NCBI RefSeq assembly: GCF_000420045.1
Contig: NZ_ATUE01000013.1
Location: forward strand, 1-13,267
Direction: 5' to 3'
DNA from: Perlucidibaca piscinae DSM 21586
GTDB lineage: Bacteria > Pseudomonadota > Gammaproteobacteria > Pseudomonadales > Moraxellaceae
DNA length: 13,267 bases
The position numbers and the translations under genes were made by a program. Within the stretch, counting starts at the first letter, position 1. Each line of letters opens with the position of its first letter. Of this stretch, positions 5,377-13,267 are shown piece by piece. The notes beneath the pieces were generated by a model. That model searched no databases. It was not told the DNA's origin and saw only the letters and a list, made by a program, of their open reading frames with translations.

Positions 5377-8217
5377 ATGCAAGACGGCCAGATGCAGCGG
5401 CAGTGGAGCACTTCTCAGCTCTCTGCCGAGAATGCTGCCTATGTCGAAGCGCTTTACGAAGAATACTTGGTGACACCCCAGTCTGTGCCCGAAGAATGGC
5501 GCAGCTATTTCGAGAAACTCCCGCGCGTCAACGGCATCAGCCAGGACACGCCGCACCAGGGTGTGCGTGAGCAGTTCCTGCTTCTCGGCCGCAACAGCAG
5601 CCGTGCCCGTCCGATGGAAGTTTCCCGCGTCAGCACCGACCACGAGCGCAAGCAGGTGGGTGTGCTGCAGCTGATCGCCGGTTACCGCAACCGGGGTCAT
5701 CAGTGCGCGCAGCTCGATCCGCTGCGCCTGATGCCGCGACAGCGTGTCTCAGACCTCGATCTCGCCACCCACGGCCTGTCACTGGCCGATCTCGATACCG
5801 TCTTCCATACCGGCAACCTGGCCATCGGCAAGGAAGAATGCACGCTGCGTGAAATGGTCGACGCCATGGAGGCGATCTACTGCCGCAGCATCGGCATCGA
5901 ATACATGCACATCGTGGATACCGCGCAGAAGCGCTGGATCCAGCAGCGACTCGAAGGCATGCGCGGAAACCCTGCCTACGCCCCCGAAACGCGCAAGACC
6001 CTGCTCGCCGAGCTGACTGCTGCCGAAGGCTTGGAAAAGTACCTGGGCACAAAGTACGCCGGTGCCAAGCGTTTCGGTCTCGAAGGTGGCGAGTCCCTGA
6101 TTCCGATGCTGTCCGAGATGATCCAGCGTGCCGGCAGCTATGGCACCAAGGAAGTCGTCATCGGCATGGCACACCGCGGTCGACTCAACACCCTGGTCAA
6201 CATTCTCGGCAAGAACCCGGCTGACCTGTTCGAGGAGTTCGAGGGCAAGGCACTGACCACCAAGGGCTCCGGTGACGTCAAGTATCACCAGGGCTACTCG
6301 TCCAACATCGAGACCCCGGGTGGCGAAGTTCACCTCGCCATGGCCTTCAACCCGTCCCACCTTGAAATCGTGTCGCCGGTGGTCGAAGGCTCGGTGCGTG
6401 CCCGTCAGGATCGTCGCGGCGACACCACCGGTCAGCTGGTGCTGCCGATCAGCATCCACGGCGATGCCGCCTTCGCCGGCCAGGGCGTGGTCATGGAAAC
6501 CTTCCAGATGTCGCAGACCCGGGGCTACCGCACCGGCGGCACCGTGCACATCGTGATCAACAACCAGGTCGGTTTCACCACCAGCCGCATCGACGACGCA
6601 CGCTCCACCGAATACTGCACCAGCGTCGCCAAGATGGTTCAGCCGCCGATCTTCCACGTCAACGGTGACGACCCGGAAGCGGTGCTGTTCGTGACCCAGA
6701 TGGCGCTGGACTACCGCATGGAGTTCAAGCGCGACGTCGTCATCGACATGTACTGCTACCGTCGCCGCGGCCACAACGAGGCCGACGAGCCGTCGTCCAC
6801 CCAGCCGCTGATGTACCAGGTCATCAACAAGCTGCCGACCACCCGTGCCCTCTACGCGGAGCATCTGCTCAAGGCTGGCGTGATCCAGGCTGGCGAGGCC
6901 GACACTCTGGTCGACGCCTACCGTCAGGCCCTCGAGTCCGGCGAGCACGTGGTCAAGAAGCTGGTGCGCCAGCCCAACAAGTCGCTGTTCGTGGACTGGA
7001 CGCCCTATCTCAACCATCCGGTGGTGGACGAGTGGGACACCGGCGTGCCGATGGCGGTGATCAACGAGCTCGGCAAGCGTCTGGGCGTGATTCCGGAAGG
7101 TTTCGTTGTCCAGCGTCAGGTGCAGAAGGTGCTCGAGGATCGCCAGCGCATGTGGTCCGGCAATCTCGAGCTGAACTGGGGCGCTGCCGAGGTCATGGCC
7201 TACGCGACCCTGCTCAAGGATGACACCCTGGTCCGCATCACCGGCCAGGACGTCGGTCGCGGCACGTTCTCGCATCGCCATGCCATCATGTACAACCAGA
7301 AGGACAATTCGCCCTTCTGCCCGCTGCAGCAGATCGCGCCCAGTCCGCGCCGCTTCGAGATCTACGACTCGCTGCTGTCGGAAGAGGCGGTGCTGGCCTT
7401 CGAGTACGGCTATGCCACCACCACGCCGGGCGCCTTGATCATCTGGGAAGCCCAGTTCGGCGACTTCGCCAACGGTGCCCAGGTGGTGATCGACCAGTTC
7501 ATCTCCAGCGGTGAAACCAAGTGGGAGCGCCTCTGCGGTCTCACCATGCTGCTGCCGCACGGCTTCGAAGGCCAGGGTCCGGAGCACTCCTCGGCGCGTC
7601 TTGAACGCTTCCTGCAGCTGTGTGCCGAACACAACATCCAGGTCTGCACGCCGTCGACGCCGTCGCAGATCTTCCACCTGCTGCGGCGTCAGGCCGTGCG
7701 TCCGCTGCGCAAGCCGCTGATCATCATGTCGCCGAAGAGCCTGCTGCGTCACAAGCTGGCGGTATCGCCGGTGGAAGAGCTGGTCAGTGGCCAGTTCCGC
7801 ACCGTGATTCCGGAAACCGACGCGCTCGATCCGGCCGAGGTGCGTCGCGTCATCATCTGTGGCGGCAAGGTCTACTACGACCTGCTCGAGAAGCGTCGCG
7901 AGCTGGGCATGACCGATACCGCCATCATCCGCGTCGAGCAGCTCTATCCCTTCCCGGATCGCAAGCTGCTCGAGGCCCTGGCACCGTATGCCAAGGCCGG
8001 CGAGGTGTTCTGGTGCCAGGAAGAGCCCATGAACCAGGGCGCCTGGTACAACACCCGTCACAACCTGGAACGCGTCATGCGCCAGTGGAAGCCGGCCCTG
8101 ACCATCCAGTACGCCGGTCGTCCGTCGTCGGCGGCCCCGGCCTGTGGCTCGGTGTATCTGCACGCGAAAGAGCAGGCGGCCCTCGTCGCCTATGCCCTCG
8201 GCATTCCCTCCGCTTAA
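5377..8217 (+). CDS. sucA: 2-oxoglutarate dehydrogenase E1 component
   Basis: This is the thiamin-diphosphate-dependent E1 of the cytoplasmic 2-oxoglutarate dehydrogenase complex. It decarboxylates 2-oxoglutarate and transfers the succinyl group to the lipoyl arm of SucB. The 946 residues match the family (E. coli 933). The N-terminal segment with LYEEYLVTPQSVPEEWRSYF is the E2-docking region. GMAHRGRLNTLVNILG (near residue 265) and NNQVGFTTS (near 395) belong to the active site. GDDPEAV...RRRGHNEADEPS (about 430-470) is the ThDP/Mg binding region. The transketolase-type pyrimidine and C-terminal domains follow, including SEEAVLAFEYGYA and EAQFGDFANGAQVVIDQF. The ATG at 5377 was chosen because GGGA lies 8 nt upstream and homologues start with MQ; an in-frame GTG at 5314 adds unconserved sequence. 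It heads the suc operon. Confidence 0.97.
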   Translation: MQDGQMQRQWSTSQLSAENAAYVEALYEEYLVTPQSVPEEWRSYFEKLPRVNGISQDTPHQGVREQFLLLGRNSSRARPMEVSRVSTDHERKQVGVLQLIAGYRNRGHQCAQLDPLRLMPRQRVSDLDLATHGLSLADLDTVFHTGNLAIGKEECTLREMVDAMEAIYCRSIGIEYMHIVDTAQKRWIQQRLEGMRGNPAYAPETRKTLLAELTAAEGLEKYLGTKYAGAKRFGLEGGESLIPMLSEMIQRAGSYGTKEVVIGMAHRGRLNTLVNILGKNPADLFEEFEGKALTTKGSGDVKYHQGYSSNIETPGGEVHLAMAFNPSHLEIVSPVVEGSVRARQDRRGDTTGQLVLPISIHGDAAFAGQGVVMETFQMSQTRGYRTGGTVHIVINNQVGFTTSRIDDARSTEYCTSVAKMVQPPIFHVNGDDPEAVLFVTQMALDYRMEFKRDVVIDMYCYRRRGHNEADEPSSTQPLMYQVINKLPTTRALYAEHLLKAGVIQAGEADTLVDAYRQALESGEHVVKKLVRQPNKSLFVDWTPYLNHPVVDEWDTGVPMAVINELGKRLGVIPEGFVVQRQVQKVLEDRQRMWSGNLELNWGAAEVMAYATLLKDDTLVRITGQDVGRGTFSHRHAIMYNQKDNSPFCPLQQIAPSPRRFEIYDSLLSEEAVLAFEYGYATTTPGALIIWEAQFGDFANGAQVVIDQFISSGETKWERLCGLTMLLPHGFEGQGPEHSSARLERFLQLCAEHNIQVCTPSTPSQIFHLLRRQAVRPLRKPLIIMSPKSLLRHKLAVSPVEELVSGQFRTVIPETDALDPAEVRRVIICGGKVYYDLLEKRRELGMTDTAIIRVEQLYPFPDRKLLEALAPYAKAGEVFWCQEEPMNQGAWYNTRHNLERVMRQWKPALTIQYAGRPSSAAPACGSVYLHAKEQAALVAYALGIPSA

Positions 8218-8241
8218 TGGCCTAGCCCAAGGAAACGCATC

Positions 8242-9432
8242 ATGAGTCTGGAAATCAAAGCCCCCGTGTTCCCCGAGTCGGTCGCCGACGGCACCGTGGC
8301 CACCTGGCACAAGAAGCCGGGTGAAGCGGTATCCCGCGACGAGCTGCTGGTCGACATCGAAACCGACAAGGTCGTGCTGGAAGTGGTCGCGCCTGCCGAT
8401 GGCGTGCTCTCGCAAGTGCTGAAGAACGAAGGCGACACCGTGCTGTCGCAGGAAGTGCTGGCCATCTTCACCGCCGGTGCCGGTGCCGCTGCTGCCCCGG
8501 CCGCCGCCGCGCCGGCTGCTGCCGCTCCCGCTGCAGCGCCGGTTGCCGCTGCTGTCGCCGGTCCGGCCGCACGCCTGGCGGCCGATGCTGCTGGCGTCGC
8601 GCTCGACACCGTCGCTGGCACCGGTGCCGGTGGTCGTGTCACCAAGGCTGACGTGCAAGCCGTGGTCGCCAGCAAGCCGGCTGCCCCGGCCGCTGCCGCC
8701 GCCCCCGCACCGCTGTCCCTGGCAGTCGGCGAGCGCGTCGAGAAGCGCGTGCCCATGACCCGTCTGCGTGCCAAGGTCGCCGAGCGTCTGCTCGAGGCCA
8801 AGCAGTCCACCGCCATGCTGACCACCTTCAACGAGGTCAACATGAAGCCGGTCATGGAGCTGCGCAAGCAGTACGTGGAGCGTTTCGAGAAGGTGCACGG
8901 CGTCAAGCTCGGCTTCATGTCCTTCTTCATCAAGGCCGCCACCGAAGCCCTCAAGCGCTTCCCGGCCGTGAACGCCTCCATCGACGGCAATGACATCGTC
9001 TACCACGGCTACCAGGACATCGGCGTCGCCGTGTCGTCCGACCGTGGTCTGGTGGTGCCGGTGCTGCGCAATGTCGAACACATGAGTATCGCCGAGATGG
9101 AAAAGGGCGTGCTCGACTTCGGCAAGAAGGCCCGTGATGGCAAGCTTGGCATCGAGGACATGACCGGCGGCACCTTCACCATTTCCAATGGCGGTGTCTT
9201 CGGCTCCCTGCTCTCGACTCCCATCCTCAATCCACCACAGACCGCCATCCTCGGCATGCACAAGATCCAGGACCGCCCGATGGCCGTGAACGGCCAGGTC
9301 GTGATCCTGCCGATGATGTACCTGGCCCTGTCCTACGATCACCGCCTGATCGACGGCAAGGAAGCCGTGAGCTTCCTGGTCGCCATCAAGGAACTGGTTG
9401 AAGATCCGGCCCGTCTGTTGCTGGAAATCTGA
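8242..9432 (+). CDS. sucB: 2-oxoglutarate dehydrogenase E2 component, dihydrolipoyl succinyltransferase
   Basis: This is the core of the 2-oxoglutarate dehydrogenase complex, moving the succinyl group from its lipoyl arm to CoA. In its 396 residues I see one lipoyl domain (about 1-75) with the lipoylated Lys43 in DIETDKVVLEV, an Ala/Pro-rich flexible linker (about 78-109), and a peripheral subunit-binding domain (about 109-142, RLAADAAGVALDTV...GRVTKADV). A second Ala/Pro linker (143-160) and the catalytic domain (from about 165) follow, ending in SYDHRLIDGKEAV with His367 and Asp371 as the catalytic pair. The ending ARLLLEI points to the succinyl-transferase type rather than the acetyl-transferase type. 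AAGGAAA (8229-8235) is a good ribosome binding site. It starts 24 nt after sucA. Confidence 0.97.
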   Translation: MSLEIKAPVFPESVADGTVATWHKKPGEAVSRDELLVDIETDKVVLEVVAPADGVLSQVLKNEGDTVLSQEVLAIFTAGAGAAAAPAAAAPAAAAPAAAPVAAAVAGPAARLAADAAGVALDTVAGTGAGGRVTKADVQAVVASKPAAPAAAAAPAPLSLAVGERVEKRVPMTRLRAKVAERLLEAKQSTAMLTTFNEVNMKPVMELRKQYVERFEKVHGVKLGFMSFFIKAATEALKRFPAVNASIDGNDIVYHGYQDIGVAVSSDRGLVVPVLRNVEHMSIAEMEKGVLDFGKKARDGKLGIEDMTGGTFTISNGGVFGSLLSTPILNPPQTAILGMHKIQDRPMAVNGQVVILPMMYLALSYDHRLIDGKEAVSFLVAIKELVEDPARLLLEI

Positions 9433-9446
9433 AGAGAACTGCACGC

Positions 9447-10880
9447 ATGACACAAAAAGCAGATGTGGTGGTGATTGGCGGCGGACCCGGTGGCTACGAG
9501 GCCGCCATCCGCGCCGCACAGCTCGGACTCTCGGTGATCTGCATCGAGCGTCGCATTCACAAGGGCAAGCCGGCCCTGGGCGGTACCTGCCTCAACGTCG
9601 GCTGCATTCCGTCCAAGGCGCTGCTGGATTCCTCGCACAAGTACCACGACCTCAAGGCCGGTTACGCCAAGCACGGCATCCAGTTCGGCGAGGTCAGCAT
9701 CGACATCGCCGCCATGCAGGCACGCAAAGACAAGGTCGTTGACACCCTGACCGGCGGCATCGCCGGTCTGCTCAAGGGCAACGGCATCACCTGGCTGCAG
9801 GGCAGTGGCAAGCTGCTCGCCGGCAAGCGCGTCGAGTTCACCCCGCACGAGGGTGAGATCGAGGTGATCGAGGCCGGCTCGGTGATTCTCGCCTCCGGTT
9901 CCAAGCCCATCGAGATCCCGGTGGCTCCGCTGGTCGATGATCTGATCGTCGATTCCACCGGGGCCCTCGAGTTCACCAGCGTGCCTGCCCGTCTCGGTGT
10001 CATCGGTGCCGGCGTCATCGGCCTCGAACTGGGCTCGGTGTGGTCGCGCCTGGGCTCCGAGGTGGTGGTGCTGGAAGCGCTCGACGTCTTCCTCGCGGCG
10101 GCCGACCGTGCCATTGCCAAGGAAACCCAGAAGACCCTGACCAAGCAGGGCCTGGACATCCGCCTCAGCGCCCGTGTCACCGGTGCCAAGGTGGTGGATG
10201 GCAAGGTGCATGTGACCTATCAGGATGCCGCAGGCGAGCACAGCGAAGTCTTTGACAGACTCATCGTTGCCGTCGGCCGTCGTCCGGTCACTGCCGGTCT
10301 GCTCAGCGTCGACAGCGGCGTCAGCCTCGACGAGCGCGGCTTTGTCCATGTCGATGGCCAGTGCCGTGCCTCGGTGCCGGGCGTCTATGCCATCGGTGAC
10401 CTGGTGCGAGGCCCCATGCTCGCGCACAAGGCCATGGAAGAGGGCGTGATGGCTGCCGAGCTGATTGCCGGCCACCATGCCCGCTTCAACTATGACCTGG
10501 TCATTTCAGTGATCTACACCCATCCCGAAGTGGCCTGGGTGGGTCTCAGCGAAGAACGCGCCAAGGCCGAAGGCTTTGATGTCAAGACCGGCCAGTTCGC
10601 GTTCGCCGTCAACGGCCGTGCACTGGCCGCCGACGACAACGCGGGCTTCGTCAAGTTCGTTGCCGACAGCAAGACGGACCGTCTGCTCGGCATGCACGTG
10701 ATCGGCCCGGGTGCCGGCGACATGATCCACCAGGGCCTGATCGCCATGGAGTTCGGCGCCAGCGTCGAGGATCTGCAGCTCATGTGCTTTGCCCACCCGA
10801 CCCTGTCGGAGGTGGTGCACGAAGCCGCGCTGGCGGTGGACGGGCGTGCCATTCACGCCATCCAGCGCAAGCGCAAGTAA
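9447..10880 (+). CDS. lpd: Dihydrolipoyl dehydrogenase (E3)
   Basis: This FAD enzyme re-oxidises the dihydrolipoyl arm of SucB and reduces NAD. It has 477 residues. The FAD-binding motif VVVIGGGPGGYEAA lies at residues 7-20. The redox-active disulfide is Cys48-Cys53 in GGTCLNVGCIPSKALL. A second Rossmann motif, GVIGAGVIGLELGS, binds NAD. The His450-Glu455 dyad lies in AHPTLSEVVHEAALAV near the C-terminus, where the homodimer active site is completed. The sequence resembles Pseudomonas LpdG, including the short insertion before the disulfide (KGKPALGGTC). Its place between sucB and sucC suggests an E3 dedicated to, or at least co-expressed with, this complex; E. coli keeps lpd elsewhere. It starts 14 nt after sucB. 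Confidence 0.96.
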   Translation: MTQKADVVVIGGGPGGYEAAIRAAQLGLSVICIERRIHKGKPALGGTCLNVGCIPSKALLDSSHKYHDLKAGYAKHGIQFGEVSIDIAAMQARKDKVVDTLTGGIAGLLKGNGITWLQGSGKLLAGKRVEFTPHEGEIEVIEAGSVILASGSKPIEIPVAPLVDDLIVDSTGALEFTSVPARLGVIGAGVIGLELGSVWSRLGSEVVVLEALDVFLAAADRAIAKETQKTLTKQGLDIRLSARVTGAKVVDGKVHVTYQDAAGEHSEVFDRLIVAVGRRPVTAGLLSVDSGVSLDERGFVHVDGQCRASVPGVYAIGDLVRGPMLAHKAMEEGVMAAELIAGHHARFNYDLVISVIYTHPEVAWVGLSEERAKAEGFDVKTGQFAFAVNGRALAADDNAGFVKFVADSKTDRLLGMHVIGPGAGDMIHQGLIAMEFGASVEDLQLMCFAHPTLSEVVHEAALAVDGRAIHAIQRKRK

Positions 10881-10908
10881 CCTTTTTCAAACGAGTGGTG
10901 ATGACACA

Positions 10909-12072
10909 ATGAATCTGCACGAATATCAGGGCAAGCAGCTGTTTGCCGAGTATGGTCTGCCCGTGTCCAAGGGTTTCGCCGCCTCCACGCCGGAAGAGGC
11001 CCGCGCGGCCGCCGAGCGCATCGGTGGTTCGGTCTGGGTGGTCAAGGCCCAGGTCCACGCCGGTGGTCGCGGCAAGGCCGGTGGCGTCAAGCTGGTGAAG
11101 AGCCTGGATGAAGTCGAGGCCTTTGCCCGTGACAAGCTGGGCACGCGTCTGGTCACCTACCAGACGGATGCCAACGGTCAGCCGGTGACCAAGATTCTCG
11201 TCGAGACCTGCACCGACATCGCGCGTGAGCTCTACCTCGGTGCCGTGGTCGATCGCGCCACCCGTCGCGTGGTGTTCATGGCCTCCACCGAAGGCGGCGT
11301 GGAAATCGAGAAGGTTGCCCACGAAACCCCGGAAAAGATCCTCACCGTCGCGCTCGACCCGCTGGTCGGCCCGCAGCCCTACCAGGGCCGTGAACTGGCC
11401 TACAAGCTCGGCCTCAATGCCGAGCAGGTCAAGCAGTTCGTGAAGATCTATCTGGGTCTGGGCAAGATGTTCACCGACCTGGACCTGGCCCTGCTGGAGA
11501 TCAACCCGCTGGTCATCACCAGCGAAGGCAACCTGCACTGCCTGGATGCCAAGATGGTGATCGACTCCAACGCCCTCTACCGTCACCCCAAGCTCAAGGC
11601 CATGTACGACCCGACCCAGGAAGACGAGCGCGAGCGCCGCGCCGCCGAGTGGGAACTGAACTACGTCGCCCTCGAAGGCAACATCGGCTGCATGGTCAAC
11701 GGTGCCGGTCTGGCCATGGCCACCATGGACCTGATCAAGCTCAAGGGCGGCCAGCCCGCGAACTTCCTGGACGTCGGCGGCGGTGCCACCAAGGAACGCG
11801 TCACCGAGGCCTTCAAGATCATTCTCTCCGACAGCTCGGTGAAGGCCGTTCTGGTCAACATCTTCGGCGGCATCGTGCGCTGCGACATGATTGCCGAAGG
11901 CATCATCGGCGCGGTCAAGGAAGTCGGCGTCAAGGTGCCGGTGGTGGTCCGTCTCGAGGGCAACAATGCCGAACTGGGCGCGCAGAAGCTGCGTGAGTCC
12001 GGTCTCAACATCATTCCGGCCGCCTCGCTCAACGAAGCGGGCGAGCTCGTCGTCAAAGCTGTGGGAGCCTGA
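10909..12072 (+). CDS. sucC: Succinyl-CoA synthetase (ADP-forming) beta subunit
   Basis: With SucD this enzyme converts succinyl-CoA to succinate while forming a nucleoside triphosphate, the substrate-level phosphorylation step of the TCA cycle. The ATG at 10909 starts MNLHEYQGKQLFAEYGLP, the standard family start, and gives 387 residues (E. coli 388). An ATP-grasp domain covers roughly residues 1-235: Lys46 in VVKAQVHAGGRGKAGG binds nucleotide, and Asn199 (LEINPL) and Asp213 (CLDAKM) are the metal ligands. The C-terminal CoA-ligase domain has GCMVNGAGLAMATMD, FLDVGGGA and VNIFGGIVRCD. GAGTGGTG (10893-10900) may act as ribosome binding site. The gap to lpd is 28 nt and to sucD 2 nt. Confidence 0.97.
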   Translation: MNLHEYQGKQLFAEYGLPVSKGFAASTPEEARAAAERIGGSVWVVKAQVHAGGRGKAGGVKLVKSLDEVEAFARDKLGTRLVTYQTDANGQPVTKILVETCTDIARELYLGAVVDRATRRVVFMASTEGGVEIEKVAHETPEKILTVALDPLVGPQPYQGRELAYKLGLNAEQVKQFVKIYLGLGKMFTDLDLALLEINPLVITSEGNLHCLDAKMVIDSNALYRHPKLKAMYDPTQEDERERRAAEWELNYVALEGNIGCMVNGAGLAMATMDLIKLKGGQPANFLDVGGGATKERVTEAFKIILSDSSVKAVLVNIFGGIVRCDMIAEGIIGAVKEVGVKVPVVVRLEGNNAELGAQKLRESGLNIIPAASLNEAGELVVKAVGA

Positions 12073-12074
12073 AC

Positions 12075-12953
<879 letters not shown>

Positions 12954-12972
12954 TTCCTGCTGCGTCAAACGG

Positions 12973-12997
12973 TGTCCAGTCCTGAAATAGGTTGACA
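12973..12997. repeat. Terminal repeat of the right IS copy
   Basis: This 25-bp segment begins TGTCCAGTCC and ends GGTTGACA. It is the exact reverse complement of 70-94 and marks the junction between the sucD downstream region and the element. It contains a TTGACA hexamer at 12992-12997 that reads into the element, away from the TCA genes. Confidence 0.65.
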
Positions 12998-13007
12998 CCT
13001 GTTTCTC

Positions 13008-13267
13008 TCAAAACGCCCGGTGCATTGCATCGGGCGTTTTGTATTTCAGCGCCAGATGCGGACGCTCCTGGTTGTAGATGGTCACCGACTCCATGACCAT
13101 TTTCCTTGCCTCCAGCAGGTCATGTGGACGCTGCAACAGCAGCTCGCACTTCAAGATGCCGTTGACCCGCTCCGCCAGGGCATTTTGGTAACAGTCATAG
13201 CCGTCTGTCATCGAACAGCGTATGCCATGACGCTCATGCAGCTGCTGATATACCCGTGAGCAGTACT
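13008..13267 (-). CDS. IS3-family transposase OrfB, C-terminal part (partial at window edge)
   Basis: The visible 85 residues run from YCSRVYQQLH to a stop at 13010-13008. They match the end of the DDE integrase core of IS3-family OrfB transposases, which cut and rejoin the element's ends. The catalytic glutamate is the E of QNALAERVNGILKCE. It is followed seven residues later by the conserved lysine, as expected. Family spacing (DD35E) puts the second catalytic aspartate about four residues before the first visible one, just off the window. YNQERPHLALKYKTPDAMHRAF is the usual C-terminus. The reading frame is open throughout and extends past the edge; an internal ATG at 13211 is not the real start. 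OrfA and the rest of OrfB are not visible. Confidence 0.88.
   Translation of the reverse strand, partial: YCSRVYQQLHERHGIRCSMTDGYDCYQNALAERVNGILKCELLLQRPHDLLEARKMVMESVTIYNQERPHLALKYKTPDAMHRAF
13009..13041. terminator. Bidirectional intrinsic-terminator-like hairpin in the right IS end
   Basis: This is the inverted duplicate of the hairpin at 26-58: 11-bp arms at 13009-13019 and 13031-13041, each strand ending in TTTT. Rightward transcripts leaving sucD meet it 56 nt after the stop codon, and no other terminator is seen between. Leftward transposase transcripts meet it at the end of their coding sequence. It probably terminates the suc operon as well as the transposase gene. Confidence 0.65.

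Larger units (their letters stand above)
12973..13267 (-). mobile_element. IS3-family element, right (3') end, right-hand copy, truncated by window edge
   Basis: This is a second copy of the IS end seen at 1-94, in the opposite orientation, so the 3' ends of both elements point inward at the TCA genes. All 94 comparable element bases are identical between the copies. It contains the C-terminal part of the transposase gene and the terminal repeat (12973-12997). The rest of the element, its other terminal repeat and any target duplication lie outside the window. Confidence 0.88.

Noticed and set aside
5238..5570. A 110-codon frame starting in the sucA leader and overlapping sucA out of frame
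   Set aside because: No good ribosome binding site and no recognisable protein. The part after 5377 is the alternate frame of conserved sucA sequence.
5779..9519. A 1246-codon open frame on the minus strand, antisense to sucA and sucB
   Set aside because: The same codon-bias artefact. It spans two real genes and the spacer between them, and contains a stretch that is merely the complement of the SucB Ala/Pro linker.
12992..12997. TTGACA in the IS terminal repeat as an outward promoter box that might drive host genes
   Set aside because: In both copies it reads into the element, not toward the TCA genes, which are themselves transcribed toward the IS ends.

Overview
The window is a compact block of central-metabolism genes from a GC-rich Gram-negative bacterium. 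By eye GC is about 60% or slightly more, with strong G/C-ending codon preference. The order is gltA transcribed leftward, then sdhC-sdhD-sdhA-sdhB and sucA-sucB-lpd-sucC-sucD transcribed rightward. This divergent gltA | sdhCDAB-sucAB-lpd-sucCD layout, with lpd inside the suc operon, is the one known from Pseudomonas and Acinetobacter relatives. The SdhC and Lpd sequences also look gammaproteobacterial (Pseudomonadales-like). The exact genus cannot be read from this sequence.

Layout: 1-94 is the inward-facing end of an IS3-family element (last codons of its transposase plus the terminal repeat). 108-1385 is gltA on the minus strand. 1386-1705 is the divergent promoter region. 1706-4959 is the four-gene succinate dehydrogenase operon, followed by a textbook intrinsic terminator (5010-5044). 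5045-5376 is a long gene-free leader before sucA. 5377-12953 is a tightly packed run: the 2-oxoglutarate dehydrogenase complex (E1 sucA, E2 sucB, E3 lpd), then both subunits of succinyl-CoA synthetase. 12973-13267 is a second copy of the same IS end, in the opposite orientation.

Together the nine rightward genes and gltA encode citrate synthase and the consecutive steps 2-oxoglutarate to succinyl-CoA to succinate to fumarate. Succinate oxidation feeds electrons into the quinone pool. All the catalytic residues I checked are intact, so this is a functional housekeeping locus rather than a new enzymatic system.

The unusual part is the packaging. Two identical, inverted IS3-family ends bracket the TCA block, abutting the stop codons of the outermost genes (13 nt from gltA, 19 nt from sucD). 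Each IS end carries a symmetric hairpin that looks like a two-way intrinsic terminator, overlapping the last codons of the transposase. No native terminator remains between either terminal gene and the IS, so the IS hairpins probably terminate gltA and sucD transcripts. The block could be a composite-transposon-like or invertible segment. Alternatively, the window may be an assembly contig that ends at repeats. Neither outer flank is visible, so the sequence cannot decide.
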